The notes: generated by a model not told the origin, from the sequence alone. Counted from the stretch's first letter, positions 49,912-58,589 are shown. The stretch: 64,000 nt of DNA from Novosphingobium sp. CF614 (GCF_900113255.1 NZ_FOOR01000004.1:124001-188000); one strand, 5' to 3'. Translations and numbers: made by a program.

Positions 49912-49930
49912 TCCCGGAACAGGTCCGGGA
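49912..49930. repeat. REP-like hairpin between cysH and putA
   Basis: TCCCGGA-acagg-TCCGGGA, preceded by CGTCA and followed by CC, resembles widespread alphaproteobacterial palindromes. It sits in the 87-bp gap between converging genes and may act as a terminator for both. Confidence 0.6.
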
Positions 49931-49987
49931 CCGCTGGCCCAGCCTGTGCCTGGCCCGCCGCCGGGCCGGGATCGGCGGGATCTGCCC

Positions 49988-52900
49988 TCAGCCGATCATC
50001 ATCAGGCTGGCATTGCCGCCGGCGGCGGTGGTGTTGATCGAGGTGGACACTTCCTCCAGCAGCCAGGCGCAATGGGGGCCGGGATCGGTGTAGACCGGCA
50101 CCACCGGCCCCGGCATCGCCGCCACCGCCTGGCAGGCCGCGCGGACCGCATCGGCATTGCCTTCGACCAGGCAGGCGGCGAAGGGCTCGATCGGATCGGG
50201 ACGGAACCGGGCGGCGATGGCGGGAGGCAGGCCTTCGGGCAGGTCCATGCCCACCACCGTGGCGCGGTTGCCGGTGGCGAGCGCGGCGGCCATCTGGGCG
50301 AGCAGCCCCGCGCGCGTCGCCGGGCGCAGCAACAGGCGCCCGCGCGGATGGAGTGCGTAAAGGTTGCGCTCGCCGACCGGGCCGGACAGCTCCCGCTGGG
50401 TGCCGAGCGCCGAAGCCGCGCCCAGCACGCGGGCGTCCCCGGCCGCCGCCGCTTCGCCCTGCCCTTCGAGCCAGAGCGCAAAGGACTCCACCAGCGGCGG
50501 CGGCGTGCCCGCTGGCAAAACGGGCCCCGCCAGCACCGGCGGGCCCCGTTTCACCAGCCGCCCCAGATAGAGCGGCCCGCCGGCCTTGGGTCCGGTGCCC
50601 GAAAGCCCGCGCCCCCCGAAAGGCTGGACGCCGACGACCGCGCCGATCATGTTGCGATTGATGTAAAGGTTGCCCGCCCGCACCCGCGCGGTGACGCGCG
50701 CCGTGGTCTCGTCGAGCCGGGTGTGAAGGCCGAACGTAAGGCCGTAACCGGTGGCGTTGATCTCCGCGATCAGGGCCTCCAGCCCTTCTCGGCGGAAGCG
50801 CACGACGTGGAGCACCGGCCCGAACACCTCATGCGCCAGTTCGGCGATCGATCCGATCTCGATGATCGTCGGCGCGACGAAAGTGCCCGTCGCCATCGCT
50901 TCCGGCGGAACTTCCCGTTGCGTCACCCGACATCCCCTCGCCCGCATCGCCTCCACATGGCGCACGATGTTCGCTTGCGCCTCGGCGGTGATGACGGGGC
51001 CGATGTCCACCGCCAGGCGATCGGGATTGCCCACGCGCAGTTCCGCCAGCGCCCCTTTCAGCATCGCCAGCGTGCGATCGGCCACGTCCTCCTGCAAACA
51101 CAGCACGCGCAGCGCCGAGCAGCGCTGGCCGGCGCTGTCGAAGGCGGATGCGATGACGTCTCCCACCACCTGCTCGGCCAGCGCCGAGGAATCGACGATC
51201 ATCGCGTTCTGCCCACCGGTTTCGGCGATCAGCGGGATCGGCCGACCCTCGCGTGAGACACGGCCGGCAAGCTGGCGCTGGATCAGCCGCGCCACTTCGG
51301 TCGAGCCGGTGAACATCACCGCCGCCACTTCCGGCGCCGCCACCAGCGCCGCCCCTACCCTGCCGTCGCCGGGGATCAGTTGCAGCGCATCGGTGGGAAC
51401 CCCCGCTTCGTGAAGGGCGCGAACCGCCTCGGCGGCGATCAGCGGGGTTTCCTCCGCCGGTTTCGCCAGCACCGGGTTGCCGGCGACCAGCGCGGCGCAA
51501 ACCTGCCCGATGAAGATCGCCAGCGGGAAGTTCCACGGACTGATGCAGACCACCGGACCCAAGGCATCGTGCGCAGCGTCGGCCCCATGTCCGGCACCCT
51601 TCGACAAGCTCGGGGTCAGCGGGTCTCCATTCGGATCCTGGGCACGATGCTGTGGCCGCGCGGGTTCCGACCCCAAGTTTTCGCGCGCCTCCACGGCATA
51701 GTAGCGCAGAAAATCGATCGCCTCGCGCACTTCGGAAACGGCGTTGGCGGCGGACTTGCCGGCCTCCCGCATGGCCAGGCCCATGAACTGCGGCATCCGC
51801 TCCTGCAAGATATCGGCGGCGCGCTCCAGCATGCGCGCGCGCGCGGCGACCGGAACCTGGTGCCAGGAACTCATCGCCGCGCGGGTCACCGCCGGGGCAG
51901 CGGCCTCGGGCCGGGCCTCGATCACGGTGCCGACCACGTCGCGATGATCGGCCGGATTGCGGACCTCGCGCGCGGTTCCTTCGCCGCCCTCCGGCAAGGC
52001 CCGCCGGTCCTGCCGTGCCGACTGGCGCAATTGCCCGGCCAACGCCGCCAGCGCGTGCTCGTCGGTCAGGTCGATCCCGGCCGAATTGCGCCGCCGCGGA
52101 TAGAGGTCCCCGGGCAAGGCGATCTGGTCGTGCGGGGCGCCGGGCGCGGGCATGGCCCGGACCAGATCGACGGGATCGGCCACCAATTCGCCAACCGGTA
52201 CGGCCGGATCGGCGATGCGATGGACGAAGGAGGAATTCGCCCCGTTCTCCAGCAGGCGGCGCACCAGGTAGGCCAGCAGCGTCTCATGCGTGCCCACCGG
52301 CGCGTAGATGCGGCAAGGCCGGTCCAGCCGGTCCCTGCCGACCACCTGCGCATAGAGCGGCTCGCCCATGCCGTGCAGGCATTGGAACTCGTATTGCCCG
52401 GTCGTGAAATCGGGACCCGCGAGGTGAAAGATCGTCGCCAGCGTCTGTGCGTTGTGCGTGGCGAATTGCGGGAACACCGCCTCGGGCGCCGCCAGCAGCC
52501 TGCGCGCGCAGGCGACATAGGCGACATCGGTATGGCCCTTGCGGGTATAGACCGGGAAATCGGCCAGCCCGTCCACTTGCGCCCGCTTGATCTCCGCATC
52601 CCAGTAGGCGCCCTTGACGAGCCGCACCATGATCCGGCGTTCGGCGCGGCGGGCCAGGTCGATGATCCAGTCGATCACGAAAGGGCAGCGCTTGCCATAG
52701 GCCTGCACCACGAAGCCCAGCCCGTCCCACCCCGCCAGCTCGGGATCGAGCGCCAGGCTTTCGAGCAGATCGAGCGAGAGTTCGAGCCGGTCCGCCTCTT
52801 CGGCATCGATGTTGAAGCCGATGCGATAGCCCCTGGCCATGAGCGCCAGCGCCTTCACGCGCGGCAGCAGTTCGCCCATGACCCGGTCCGCCTGCGCGCG

Positions 52901-53689
52901 CGCATAACGCGGGTGGAGCGCGGAAAGCTTGATCGAAATGCCCGGCCCCTCGTAAACGCCCTTGCCCCCGGAGGCAGCGCCGATCGCGTGGATCGCATTC
53001 TCGTAATCGGCGTAATAGCGCGCCGCGTCCGCCGCCGTGCCCGCCGCCTCGCCCAGCATGTCGTAGCTGTAGCGAAAGCCCCTGGCCTCCAGTTCGCGGG
53101 CCCGCCCGACCGCATCGCCGATGGTCTCGCCGGTGACGAACTGTTCGCCCATCATCCGCATGGCAAGGTCCACGCCGCGGCGGATCACCGGCTCGCCGGC
53201 CCGCGCGACCAGGCGGGTGAGCGCGGCCCCCAGTCCCCGGTCGTCGACGCTGCCCACCAGCTTGCCGGTGACCACCAGCCCCCAGGTGGCGGCGTTGACG
53301 AACAGCGACTTGCCGCCGCCCAGGTGCCCGCCCCAGTCGCCGTCGGCGATCTTGTCGCGGATCAGCGCGTCGCGGGTGGCATCGTCGGGAATGCGCAGCA
53401 GCGCCTCGGCCAGGCACATCAGCGCGACGCCCTCCTGGCTGGAGAGCGCATATTCCTGCACCAACGCCTCCACGCCGCCGCGCCTGCCAGTGGCCCGCAG
53501 CGCGGTGACCAGCGCGGCGGCCGTCTTGCGGATCGCGGCGCGCATGGGCGGGGGCAAGCTCGCGGCTTCCAGCAGCGGCGCCAGACACGCCGCCTCGCCG
53601 CGCCGCCGGGCGCCGGCTATCGCGTGCCGGAGCGGTGAGAGTTCCCGTATGGGGGGCGCGAAATCCGCGAAGGGGGGCGTGCTCTTCAT
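49988..53689 (-). CDS. putA: Bifunctional proline dehydrogenase/L-glutamate gamma-semialdehyde dehydrogenase
   Basis: The 1233-residue enzyme oxidises proline to glutamate. The N-terminal half is the FAD proline dehydrogenase (GISIKLSALHPRYARAQ, RIMVRLVKGAYWD, TFATHNAQT-like FATHNAQTLAT, YEFQCLHGMGE). The C-terminal half is the aldehyde dehydrogenase (SPWNFPLAIFIGQ, FTGSTEVARLI, catalytic Cys in GQRCSALRVL). No N-terminal ribbon-helix-helix is present, so it is a non-autoregulating type; the divergent Lrp-type gene likely controls it. Between the two domains an in-frame stretch (DPNGDPLTPSLSKGAG) derives from a palindromic repeat. Start MKSTPPF, 53689. Confidence 0.95.
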   Translation of the reverse strand: MKSTPPFADFAPPIRELSPLRHAIAGARRRGEAACLAPLLEAASLPPPMRAAIRKTAAALVTALRATGRRGGVEALVQEYALSSQEGVALMCLAEALLRIPDDATRDALIRDKIADGDWGGHLGGGKSLFVNAATWGLVVTGKLVGSVDDRGLGAALTRLVARAGEPVIRRGVDLAMRMMGEQFVTGETIGDAVGRARELEARGFRYSYDMLGEAAGTAADAARYYADYENAIHAIGAASGGKGVYEGPGISIKLSALHPRYARAQADRVMGELLPRVKALALMARGYRIGFNIDAEEADRLELSLDLLESLALDPELAGWDGLGFVVQAYGKRCPFVIDWIIDLARRAERRIMVRLVKGAYWDAEIKRAQVDGLADFPVYTRKGHTDVAYVACARRLLAAPEAVFPQFATHNAQTLATIFHLAGPDFTTGQYEFQCLHGMGEPLYAQVVGRDRLDRPCRIYAPVGTHETLLAYLVRRLLENGANSSFVHRIADPAVPVGELVADPVDLVRAMPAPGAPHDQIALPGDLYPRRRNSAGIDLTDEHALAALAGQLRQSARQDRRALPEGGEGTAREVRNPADHRDVVGTVIEARPEAAAPAVTRAAMSSWHQVPVAARARMLERAADILQERMPQFMGLAMREAGKSAANAVSEVREAIDFLRYYAVEARENLGSEPARPQHRAQDPNGDPLTPSLSKGAGHGADAAHDALGPVVCISPWNFPLAIFIGQVCAALVAGNPVLAKPAEETPLIAAEAVRALHEAGVPTDALQLIPGDGRVGAALVAAPEVAAVMFTGSTEVARLIQRQLAGRVSREGRPIPLIAETGGQNAMIVDSSALAEQVVGDVIASAFDSAGQRCSALRVLCLQEDVADRTLAMLKGALAELRVGNPDRLAVDIGPVITAEAQANIVRHVEAMRARGCRVTQREVPPEAMATGTFVAPTIIEIGSIAELAHEVFGPVLHVVRFRREGLEALIAEINATGYGLTFGLHTRLDETTARVTARVRAGNLYINRNMIGAVVGVQPFGGRGLSGTGPKAGGPLYLGRLVKRGPPVLAGPVLPAGTPPPLVESFALWLEGQGEAAAAGDARVLGAASALGTQRELSGPVGERNLYALHPRGRLLLRPATRAGLLAQMAAALATGNRATVVGMDLPEGLPPAIAARFRPDPIEPFAACLVEGNADAVRAACQAVAAMPGPVVPVYTDPGPHCAWLLEEVSTSINTTAAGGNASLMMIG
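51595..51627. repeat. REP-like palindromic element, family A, in frame inside putA
   Basis: ACCCTTCGACAAGCTCGGGG followed by TCAGCGGGTC is the classic form of the family A palindrome. It is translated on the minus strand as part of DPLTPSLSKGAG, in the linker just before the GPVVCISPWNFPLA block of PutA. No frameshift results. Confidence 0.75.
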
Positions 53690-53704
53690 GGCCGTGATCC
53701 TACA

Positions 53705-53718
53705 CCAATCGCAATTGG
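53705..53718. promoter_or_regulatory. Probable operator in the putA-lrp intergenic region
   Basis: CCAAT-CGCA-ATTGG is a perfect 5-bp inverted repeat 16 bp upstream of the putA start, in the 90-bp gap to the divergent Lrp-type gene. It is a plausible binding site for that regulator; Lrp/AsnC proteins often bind such AT-containing palindromes. No other part of this gap shows clear structure. Confidence 0.45.
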
Positions 53719-53779
53719 CGATCCGCCTTTTTTGCGGCATAAGACCTGTCAATCCGACTTAATATGAACCTCCATCCGG

Positions 53780-54259
53780 ATGATATGCATGGAAATTGGC
53801 GATAATCCGGTTCATCTGGACGATCTCGACCGCAAGATCGTGGCCGTGCTGCGCCAGAACGGACGCATCACCATGACCGACCTGGCCAGGGAAGTGGGGA
53901 TGTCGAAAACGCCGTGCCAGGTGCGGTTGCGGCGGCTGATCGACAGCGGCGTCATCCGGGGTTTCAGGGCCATCGTCGCCCCGGCCAGCCTGGGGCTCGA
54001 TCATGTCGCCTTCACCGAGATCAAGCTGTCCGATACGCGCGAGGCGGCCCTGGACGAGTTCAACCGCGCGGTGCGCCGCATTCCCGAGGTGGAGGAATGC
54101 CACATGATGGCCAGCAGCTTCGACTACCTGCTCAAGGTCCGCACCGCCGACATCCGCCGCTACCGCGTGGTGCTCGGCGAAAAGATCTCGAGCCTGCCGC
54201 ACGTGGCCAGCACTTCCACGTTCGTGGCGATGGAAACGGTCAAGGACGCCAGCAACTGA
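53780..54259 (+). CDS. Lrp/AsnC family transcriptional regulator
   Basis: The 159-residue protein has an N-terminal winged helix (LDDLDRKIVAVLRQNGRITMTDLAREVGMSKTPCQVRLRRL) and a C-terminal RAM/AsnC sensor domain (EVEECHMMASSFDYLLKVRTADI). It faces putA, the usual position of PutR, the proline-responsive activator of putA in alphaproteobacteria (inference). It could start at 53780 or 53789. Confidence 0.93.
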   Translation: MICMEIGDNPVHLDDLDRKIVAVLRQNGRITMTDLAREVGMSKTPCQVRLRRLIDSGVIRGFRAIVAPASLGLDHVAFTEIKLSDTREAALDEFNRAVRRIPEVEECHMMASSFDYLLKVRTADIRRYRVVLGEKISSLPHVASTSTFVAMETVKDASN

Positions 54260-54278
54260 AGGCGGCTCGGATGGCGGT

Positions 54279-55670
54279 TCAGGCCGCCATCGCCATGTCC
54301 GGCTTGCTCAGCAGGGCGAGCAGCGAGATGCGGTTGAAGAACCACATCCGTTGCAGTTCCAGGCCGCTGTACTTACGCAGCGTGTTGGCGAAAGTGTAGG
54401 GCGTGTACCAGACGTTGTGATCGGGGTGCACGCCTTCCAGGAAGGTTTCGCTGTCGGCAAGGTAGTCGAAATGGCGGGCGCGGCACTGGAAGGCGTCGGG
54501 CACCGAGATCAGGAACAGCGAGGCGTCGACCGCTTCGATCTGCCCCAGGAAACCCGCGACGTCGGAAACGTGCTCCATCACTTCGGGCACCAGCACCACG
54601 TCATAGCGGCCGGTGGCCTGGGCGAAATCGGTGAACAGCCGGCCCTTCACATGCGGCCGCAGCGCCTCCAGCGCCTCGTCGTGCGGGTCGAGCCCGTCGA
54701 GCTGCGCGCAGTGCGCCTCCAGCGCGACGTGGAGCGAAGTCCTGGGATCGGTGATCGGCCAGTCGGCGCAGCCGACATGGAGCACCCGCTTGCCGGCGCA
54801 AAGCCCGCGCAGCACGTCGAGCCGGCCAAGCTGCGCCAGCTCGGCGCTCACCGGCACGCGCTGCAGGAAGTAGGGCGCATGGATCTTCTCGAGCGGCGAG
54901 GTTCCTGCCGGCTTGGACGCTGCGGCGGGCGGGGGGGCGGCAGGCGGGGGGGCGGCAGGCGGGGGGGCGACGGGCGACTGGGTCGGCTCGGCGATCGGCG
55001 TGGCGGCCGGCTGCCGGCCGCTGCCCAGCGTCGAAACGTCGGCCTGGTGCAGCTTGTCGTAGCCGCGCAGCGTCGAGCCCCAGAGCTGGTGGGCATAGAC
55101 CGGATCATCGCCCTGGTAGGTCACGCCGGTGAAGTGGCGGGGAATGAAATAGTGGCTGGGATAGATGCGCAGCGGCGTATAGCCGAACTTGCGGTAGCAT
55201 TCGGTCAGCCGCAGCGGCCCCACCGTCTTCCACGCCATGTCCTGCACGACCGAGGGTGACACCGCGATGTCCTCGATGATCTGCTTGACGAAAGGATTGC
55301 CGGCGGCGCAGCCGAAATAGCCGGCGGCGATCAGCCCGGGCCGGGCGATTTCGCTTTCCCAGCAGGCGAAGGCCTCGCAATCGAGCAGCGCGTCGTCGAG
55401 CGGGCGGGAACAGATCGAATCGGCGTCGAACACCAGGCCGCCGTGCTCGTGCAGGATTTCCCAGCGCATCATGTCGGCAACGCCGTTGAACTCGCGGGTG
55501 CGCATTTCGGCCATGTGGCGCGCGTTGATCCAGGCGCGGCCGTCAAGCTCGGCATTGCCCCAGAGACGCAGCTCCCAGTCGGGATGGGCGGCCCGCCAGG
55601 TGTCGATGCAGTTGTCCGGCCGCTTGCTCTCGTCGCCCACCCAGATGAAGTGGAAGATTTTGGGTATCAT
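54279..55670 (-). CDS. Glycosyltransferase-SAM methyltransferase fusion with slippage-prone linker
   Basis: The 463-residue protein joins an N-terminal sugar-transferase domain (MIPKIFHFIWVGDESKRPDNC, LHEHGGLVFDADSICSRPLDD with a DxD-type motif; OCH1/capsular-type family) to a C-terminal class I methyltransferase (GKRVLHVGCADWP, YDVVLVPEVMEHVSD, FLISVPD). The linker is Pro/Ala-rich and coded by three 15-bp units with G7 runs. Likely modifies a surface glycan; target unknown. The start is MIPKIF (55670); a longer frame to 55709 adds 13 residues. Confidence 0.88.
   Translation of the reverse strand: MIPKIFHFIWVGDESKRPDNCIDTWRAAHPDWELRLWGNAELDGRAWINARHMAEMRTREFNGVADMMRWEILHEHGGLVFDADSICSRPLDDALLDCEAFACWESEIARPGLIAAGYFGCAAGNPFVKQIIEDIAVSPSVVQDMAWKTVGPLRLTECYRKFGYTPLRIYPSHYFIPRHFTGVTYQGDDPVYAHQLWGSTLRGYDKLHQADVSTLGSGRQPAATPIAEPTQSPVAPPPAAPPPAAPPPAAASKPAGTSPLEKIHAPYFLQRVPVSAELAQLGRLDVLRGLCAGKRVLHVGCADWPITDPRTSLHVALEAHCAQLDGLDPHDEALEALRPHVKGRLFTDFAQATGRYDVVLVPEVMEHVSDVAGFLGQIEAVDASLFLISVPDAFQCRARHFDYLADSETFLEGVHPDHNVWYTPYTFANTLRKYSGLELQRMWFFNRISLLALLSKPDMAMAA
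54931..54967 (-). repeat. 15-bp tandem repeat with G7 runs inside the linker
   Basis: Seven-base G runs (C runs on the coding strand) at 54931-54937, 54946-54952 and 54961-54967 repeat every 15 bp. They encode the PPPAA units of the glycosyltransferase-methyltransferase linker. Homopolymers of this length are prone to slippage; a one-base change would cut off the methyltransferase domain. Confidence 0.85.
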
Positions 55671-55790
55671 GGTGCTCGGGTCCCCACGGCCGGCGCCGCC
55701 GACCTTCATTGCCGAAACCTAAAGCCACACGGTGAACCAAGCCCGAAACCGTTCTAAGGGCATTTCCCTATGGGAGGAGATCGGAAGAAG

Positions 55791-55818
55791 GTCCTTCCCG
55801 GGCCAGGCCGGGAAGGAC
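55791..55818. terminator. Strong hairpin between tonB and the glycosyltransferase gene
   Basis: GTCCTTCCCGG-gccagg-CCGGGAAGGAC is a perfect 11-bp stem in the 319-bp gap (55671-55989). A second perfect 12-bp stem lies at 55862-55904. Either could end transcription of tonB. Confidence 0.6.
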
Positions 55819-55861
55819 AGGCGTCAACCGCCCAGGGTGGGCGCTTCTTGCGAAGACGGTG

Positions 55862-55904
55862 GGCCGGAGCGGCCCGGAAAGGCGCGGACGGCGCCGCTCC
55901 GGCC
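55862..55904. repeat. Perfect 12-bp inverted repeat downstream of tonB
   Basis: GGCCGGAGCGGC (55862-55873) pairs with GCCGCTCCGGCC (55893-55904) across a 19-nt loop. It lies directly before the triple repeat. Confidence 0.7.
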
Positions 55905-55907
55905 ATG

Positions 55908-55982
55908 CGGCCGGATGGCCGCAATGGGATTGACACGGCCGGATGGCCGCAATCGGCGTAACTTCGGCCGGATGGCCGCAAT
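55908..55982. repeat. Three copies of an 18-bp palindromic repeat
   Basis: CGGCCGGATGGCCGCAAT occurs at 55908-55925, 55936-55953 and 55965-55982, spaced 28 and 29 bp (start to start), with unrelated short spacers. The core CGGCC-GGAT-GGCCG is itself an inverted repeat. The third copy ends a few bases before the tonB stop codon. Too regular for chance; function unknown. Confidence 0.85.
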
Positions 55983-55989
55983 TGCTCCG

Positions 55990-56673
55990 TCAATCGCGCG
56001 GGATCACCCAGCGGATCGTTCCGGAATAGCTGCCCGCGACCCGCTCGCCGGCGGCGTCGGTCGCCGGATCGAAACGCGCGCGTCGGGTCACGTTGCGGCA
56101 GGTGGCGGCATCGAGCCCGGGATAGCCGCTCGATTCGACGATGGTGCAGTCAGTCACCCGGCCGCCGGAATCGATGGCGAGAAGAAAGCGGACGGTGCCC
56201 GCATGGCCGGCGCGGATATCGAAGGTCGGGTAATCGTCGGTGGTAACCCAGCGCGCAAGATCGCCGCGCGCCTTGGCGGCGGCCGGCGTGAAGCGGGCCG
56301 GCGGATCGGCGGGGACGGGCCGTATGTAGGTATAATCGCCGGTGCCCTCGTTGTCGGTGGGCCCGGTCGCAGGCTGCGGCGTGACCTCGACCGAGGAATT
56401 GTTGGGAACCGCGACCGTGGGCTTCGCGGCATCGACGAAGGTGTCCCGCACCAGCGGCTTTTCCGGATTGGCCTTGGGCGGATCGACCGGATCGGTCGGC
56501 AGGGGCGCGGTGGGGTAGAACTGGGTGGGCAAGTGCCGCGGCGGGTCGGGCTCGATGAAGGCCACCGCGAAGCCGTTGACCAGCGCCAGGGCCAGCCCGG
56601 CCTGGATCAGGGCAACCGTCCCTCCGGTCAAGGCCTTGCGGCCATTGCCTGAATTCCCATCGAGATACGACAT
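55990..56673 (-). CDS. tonB: TonB-like energy transducer
   Basis: The 227-residue protein has an N-terminal membrane anchor (GTVALIQAGLALALVNGFAVAFI), a Pro-rich periplasmic spacer (PLPTDPVDPPKANPEKPL) and a C-terminal TonB domain (GTVRFLLAIDSGGRVTDCTIVESSG, then YPGLDAATCRNVTRRARFDPA). It transmits the proton gradient to outer-membrane receptors such as the one starting at 62044. No exbB/exbD lie beside it. The Met at 56673 is chosen because GAGGA lies about 7 nt upstream; the Met at 56679 is too close. Confidence 0.9.
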   Translation of the reverse strand: MSYLDGNSGNGRKALTGGTVALIQAGLALALVNGFAVAFIEPDPPRHLPTQFYPTAPLPTDPVDPPKANPEKPLVRDTFVDAAKPTVAVPNNSSVEVTPQPATGPTDNEGTGDYTYIRPVPADPPARFTPAAAKARGDLARWVTTDDYPTFDIRAGHAGTVRFLLAIDSGGRVTDCTIVESSGYPGLDAATCRNVTRRARFDPATDAAGERVAGSYSGTIRWVIPRD

Positions 56674-56955
56674 GGGCATTCCTCTCCATCTGCGGCCATA
56701 TTCCTGCGATCCATCGCAGGCCCGGCTCGGTTCATGGCTGGAAGCGTATCACAATCGTTTTGATTGGGAATAGTTTTTTACTAAGGAAACCAAGTGTTTA
56801 ATGATCCATGACTATAATAGCCATGCTTAGTTTCGCGGGACTCGTGGAAATGCGCGGGGCGCGAAACATGCAGTGAACGATCACTGAACAAATACCGGGC
56901 CCCATCCCCTGAAGGGGGCACGGCTTCGCGGGTTCCGGCAAGGAATTTGCTATCG
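56674..56955. other. Intergenic region between rpoN and tonB
   Basis: No gene is seen. It includes a patch rich in A/T (56740-56835), the inverted repeat CAATC-gtttt-GATTG at 56752-56766 about 80 bp upstream of tonB (possible iron- or metal-regulator site) and a short CCCCT-gaa-GGGGG hairpin near 56906-56918. Confidence 0.45.
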
Positions 56956-58467
56956 TCAGCGCGCCGCCGCCAGCGCTTTCTGCCGGCGACGTTGCACCGA
57001 GCTGCCGAGCCCGATCGCTTCGCGGTACTTGGCGACGGTGCGCCGCGCGAGTTCGAAGCCCTTGTCCCTCAGCAGGTCCACCAGCGCGTCGTCCGAAAGG
57101 ATGGCCTTGGGATCCTCGGCATCGATCAGCCGGCGGATCGCCGCCTTGACCGCTTCGGCCGAAGCCCCGCCTTCGCCGTCCGCCGAGGCGACCCCCGAGC
57201 TGAAGAAGTACTTCAGTTCGTAAGTGCCGCGCGGGCAGTTGAGGAACTTGTTCGAAGTGACGCGGCTGACGGTCGATTCGTGCATGCCGATCGCTTCCGC
57301 GACCGTGCGCAGGGTCAGCGGCCTGAGATGCGAGACGCCGTGGCGAAAGAAGCCGTCCTGCTGCTTCACCAGCTCGGTCGCGACCTTGAGGATCGTCCTT
57401 TGCCGCTGGTCGAGCGCCTTGATGAGCCAGTTCGCGTCGGCCAGCTTCTCCGACAGCCACGCGCGCGACCCCTTATCGTCGCACGTGCCCTTGAGTTCGA
57501 CGTAGTAGCCGCGGTTGACGATCAGGCGCGGCAGCGTCGCCTGGTTGAGTGCGATGTCCCAGCCGCCGTCGGCGCGCGGCGCGATCAGGATGTCGGGCGT
57601 CACCGCGCCGCTCGGCTCGCCGCCGTAGCGCAGGCCCGGCTTGGGATCGTAGCCGCGCAGCTCTGCCAGCATGTCGGCGAAATCCTCGTCATCGACCCCG
57701 CACATCCGCTTGAGCCGCGCCAGCTCGCCGCGCGCGACAAGATCCAGGTTGTCGATCAGCCTGGCCATGCAGGGATCGTAGCGGTCGGCCTCCCTGGCCT
57801 GCAGGGCGATGCATTCCGACAGGCCGCGCGCGCCCACCCCGGTGGGATCGAGCGACTGCACGACGGCCAGACCCTGCTCGACCCTGGCCAGCGCGATGCC
57901 GAGATCGGCGGCCAGTTCGGGCAGCGCCGCCGTGAGGTAGCCGGCCTCGTCGAGGTGGCCGATGATGTAGCGCGCGATCCCCGCCAGCACCGCGTCGCCT
58001 GCGGCGGTGCCGACTTGCGCCTCCAGGTGTTCCGCCAGCGTCTGTCCGCCGCCGGCGCGTTCGTCGATGCCGGGGCCCTCCTCGCCGCCCATGCCGCGAA
58101 GGTCCGCTCCCCAGGCGGCATCCTCGGTCATGCGCTGCCCGTCGCCGGTGTCGCGGTCGCGGTCGAGCGCGGTGGCATCGATGTCCAACGGCCGGTCGTC
58201 GGCGCCGCGCCCCTCGCCGATCAGCTGGTCGACCGGCGATCCCTCCAGCGTGGTGCGCCGGGCCTCCTCGGGCATCTCGACGGTTTCGGCCACCGGCTCG
58301 CCGGCCTGCGTGCCCACGTCCAGCAGCGGATTGGCTTCAAGCGATTCGCCGATGAAGGCCTCGATCTCAAGATTGGACAGCGCCAGCAGCTTGATCGCCT
58401 GCTGGAGCTGCGGGGTCATCACCAGCGACTGGCTTTGCCTGAGATCGAGGCGAGGCCCCAGCGCCAT
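56956..58467 (-). CDS. rpoN: RNA polymerase sigma-54 factor
   Basis: The 503-residue protein has the Gln-rich region I (LRQSQSLVMTPQLQQAIKLLALSNLEI), an acidic region II, the core-binding and helix-turn-helix part (MHESTVSRVTSNKFLNCPRGTYELKYFFSSGV) and the C-terminal RpoN box ARRTVAKYRE. It directs enhancer-dependent transcription. lptB is upstream, the widespread lptB-rpoN order. No bEBP gene was found in this window. Confidence 0.96.
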   Translation of the reverse strand: MALGPRLDLRQSQSLVMTPQLQQAIKLLALSNLEIEAFIGESLEANPLLDVGTQAGEPVAETVEMPEEARRTTLEGSPVDQLIGEGRGADDRPLDIDATALDRDRDTGDGQRMTEDAAWGADLRGMGGEEGPGIDERAGGGQTLAEHLEAQVGTAAGDAVLAGIARYIIGHLDEAGYLTAALPELAADLGIALARVEQGLAVVQSLDPTGVGARGLSECIALQAREADRYDPCMARLIDNLDLVARGELARLKRMCGVDDEDFADMLAELRGYDPKPGLRYGGEPSGAVTPDILIAPRADGGWDIALNQATLPRLIVNRGYYVELKGTCDDKGSRAWLSEKLADANWLIKALDQRQRTILKVATELVKQQDGFFRHGVSHLRPLTLRTVAEAIGMHESTVSRVTSNKFLNCPRGTYELKYFFSSGVASADGEGGASAEAVKAAIRRLIDAEDPKAILSDDALVDLLRDKGFELARRTVAKYREAIGLGSSVQRRRQKALAAAR

Positions 58468-58490
58468 GGCTCAGTCCCGCGCTTGGATGC

Positions 58491-58573
58491 GCCCTTCGGC
58501 AAGCCCGGGGCGAGCGGGTTCCATATCGCGATGCACCCCCGCCCATGCCGAACCCCGAGCTTGCCGAAGGGTC
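58491..58573. repeat. Paired inverted copies of the family A palindrome
   Basis: CCCTTCGGCAAGCCCGGGGC (58492-58511) and, on the opposite orientation, ACCCCGAGCTTGCCGAAGGG (58552-58571) face each other about 40 bp apart in the rpoN-lptB gap. Together they could form one large cruciform, as in BIME-type elements. Confidence 0.7.
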
Positions 58574-58589
58574 GAAGCCCCTGGACGGA

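Noticed and set aside
55908..55982. Short CRISPR-like array
   Set aside because: Only three repeats with ~10-bp spacers, no cas genes; does not fit CRISPR.
55754..55993. A 79-residue frame in the tonB/glycosyltransferase gap
   Set aside because: Made of the translated 18-bp repeats and stems; no sign of a real protein.
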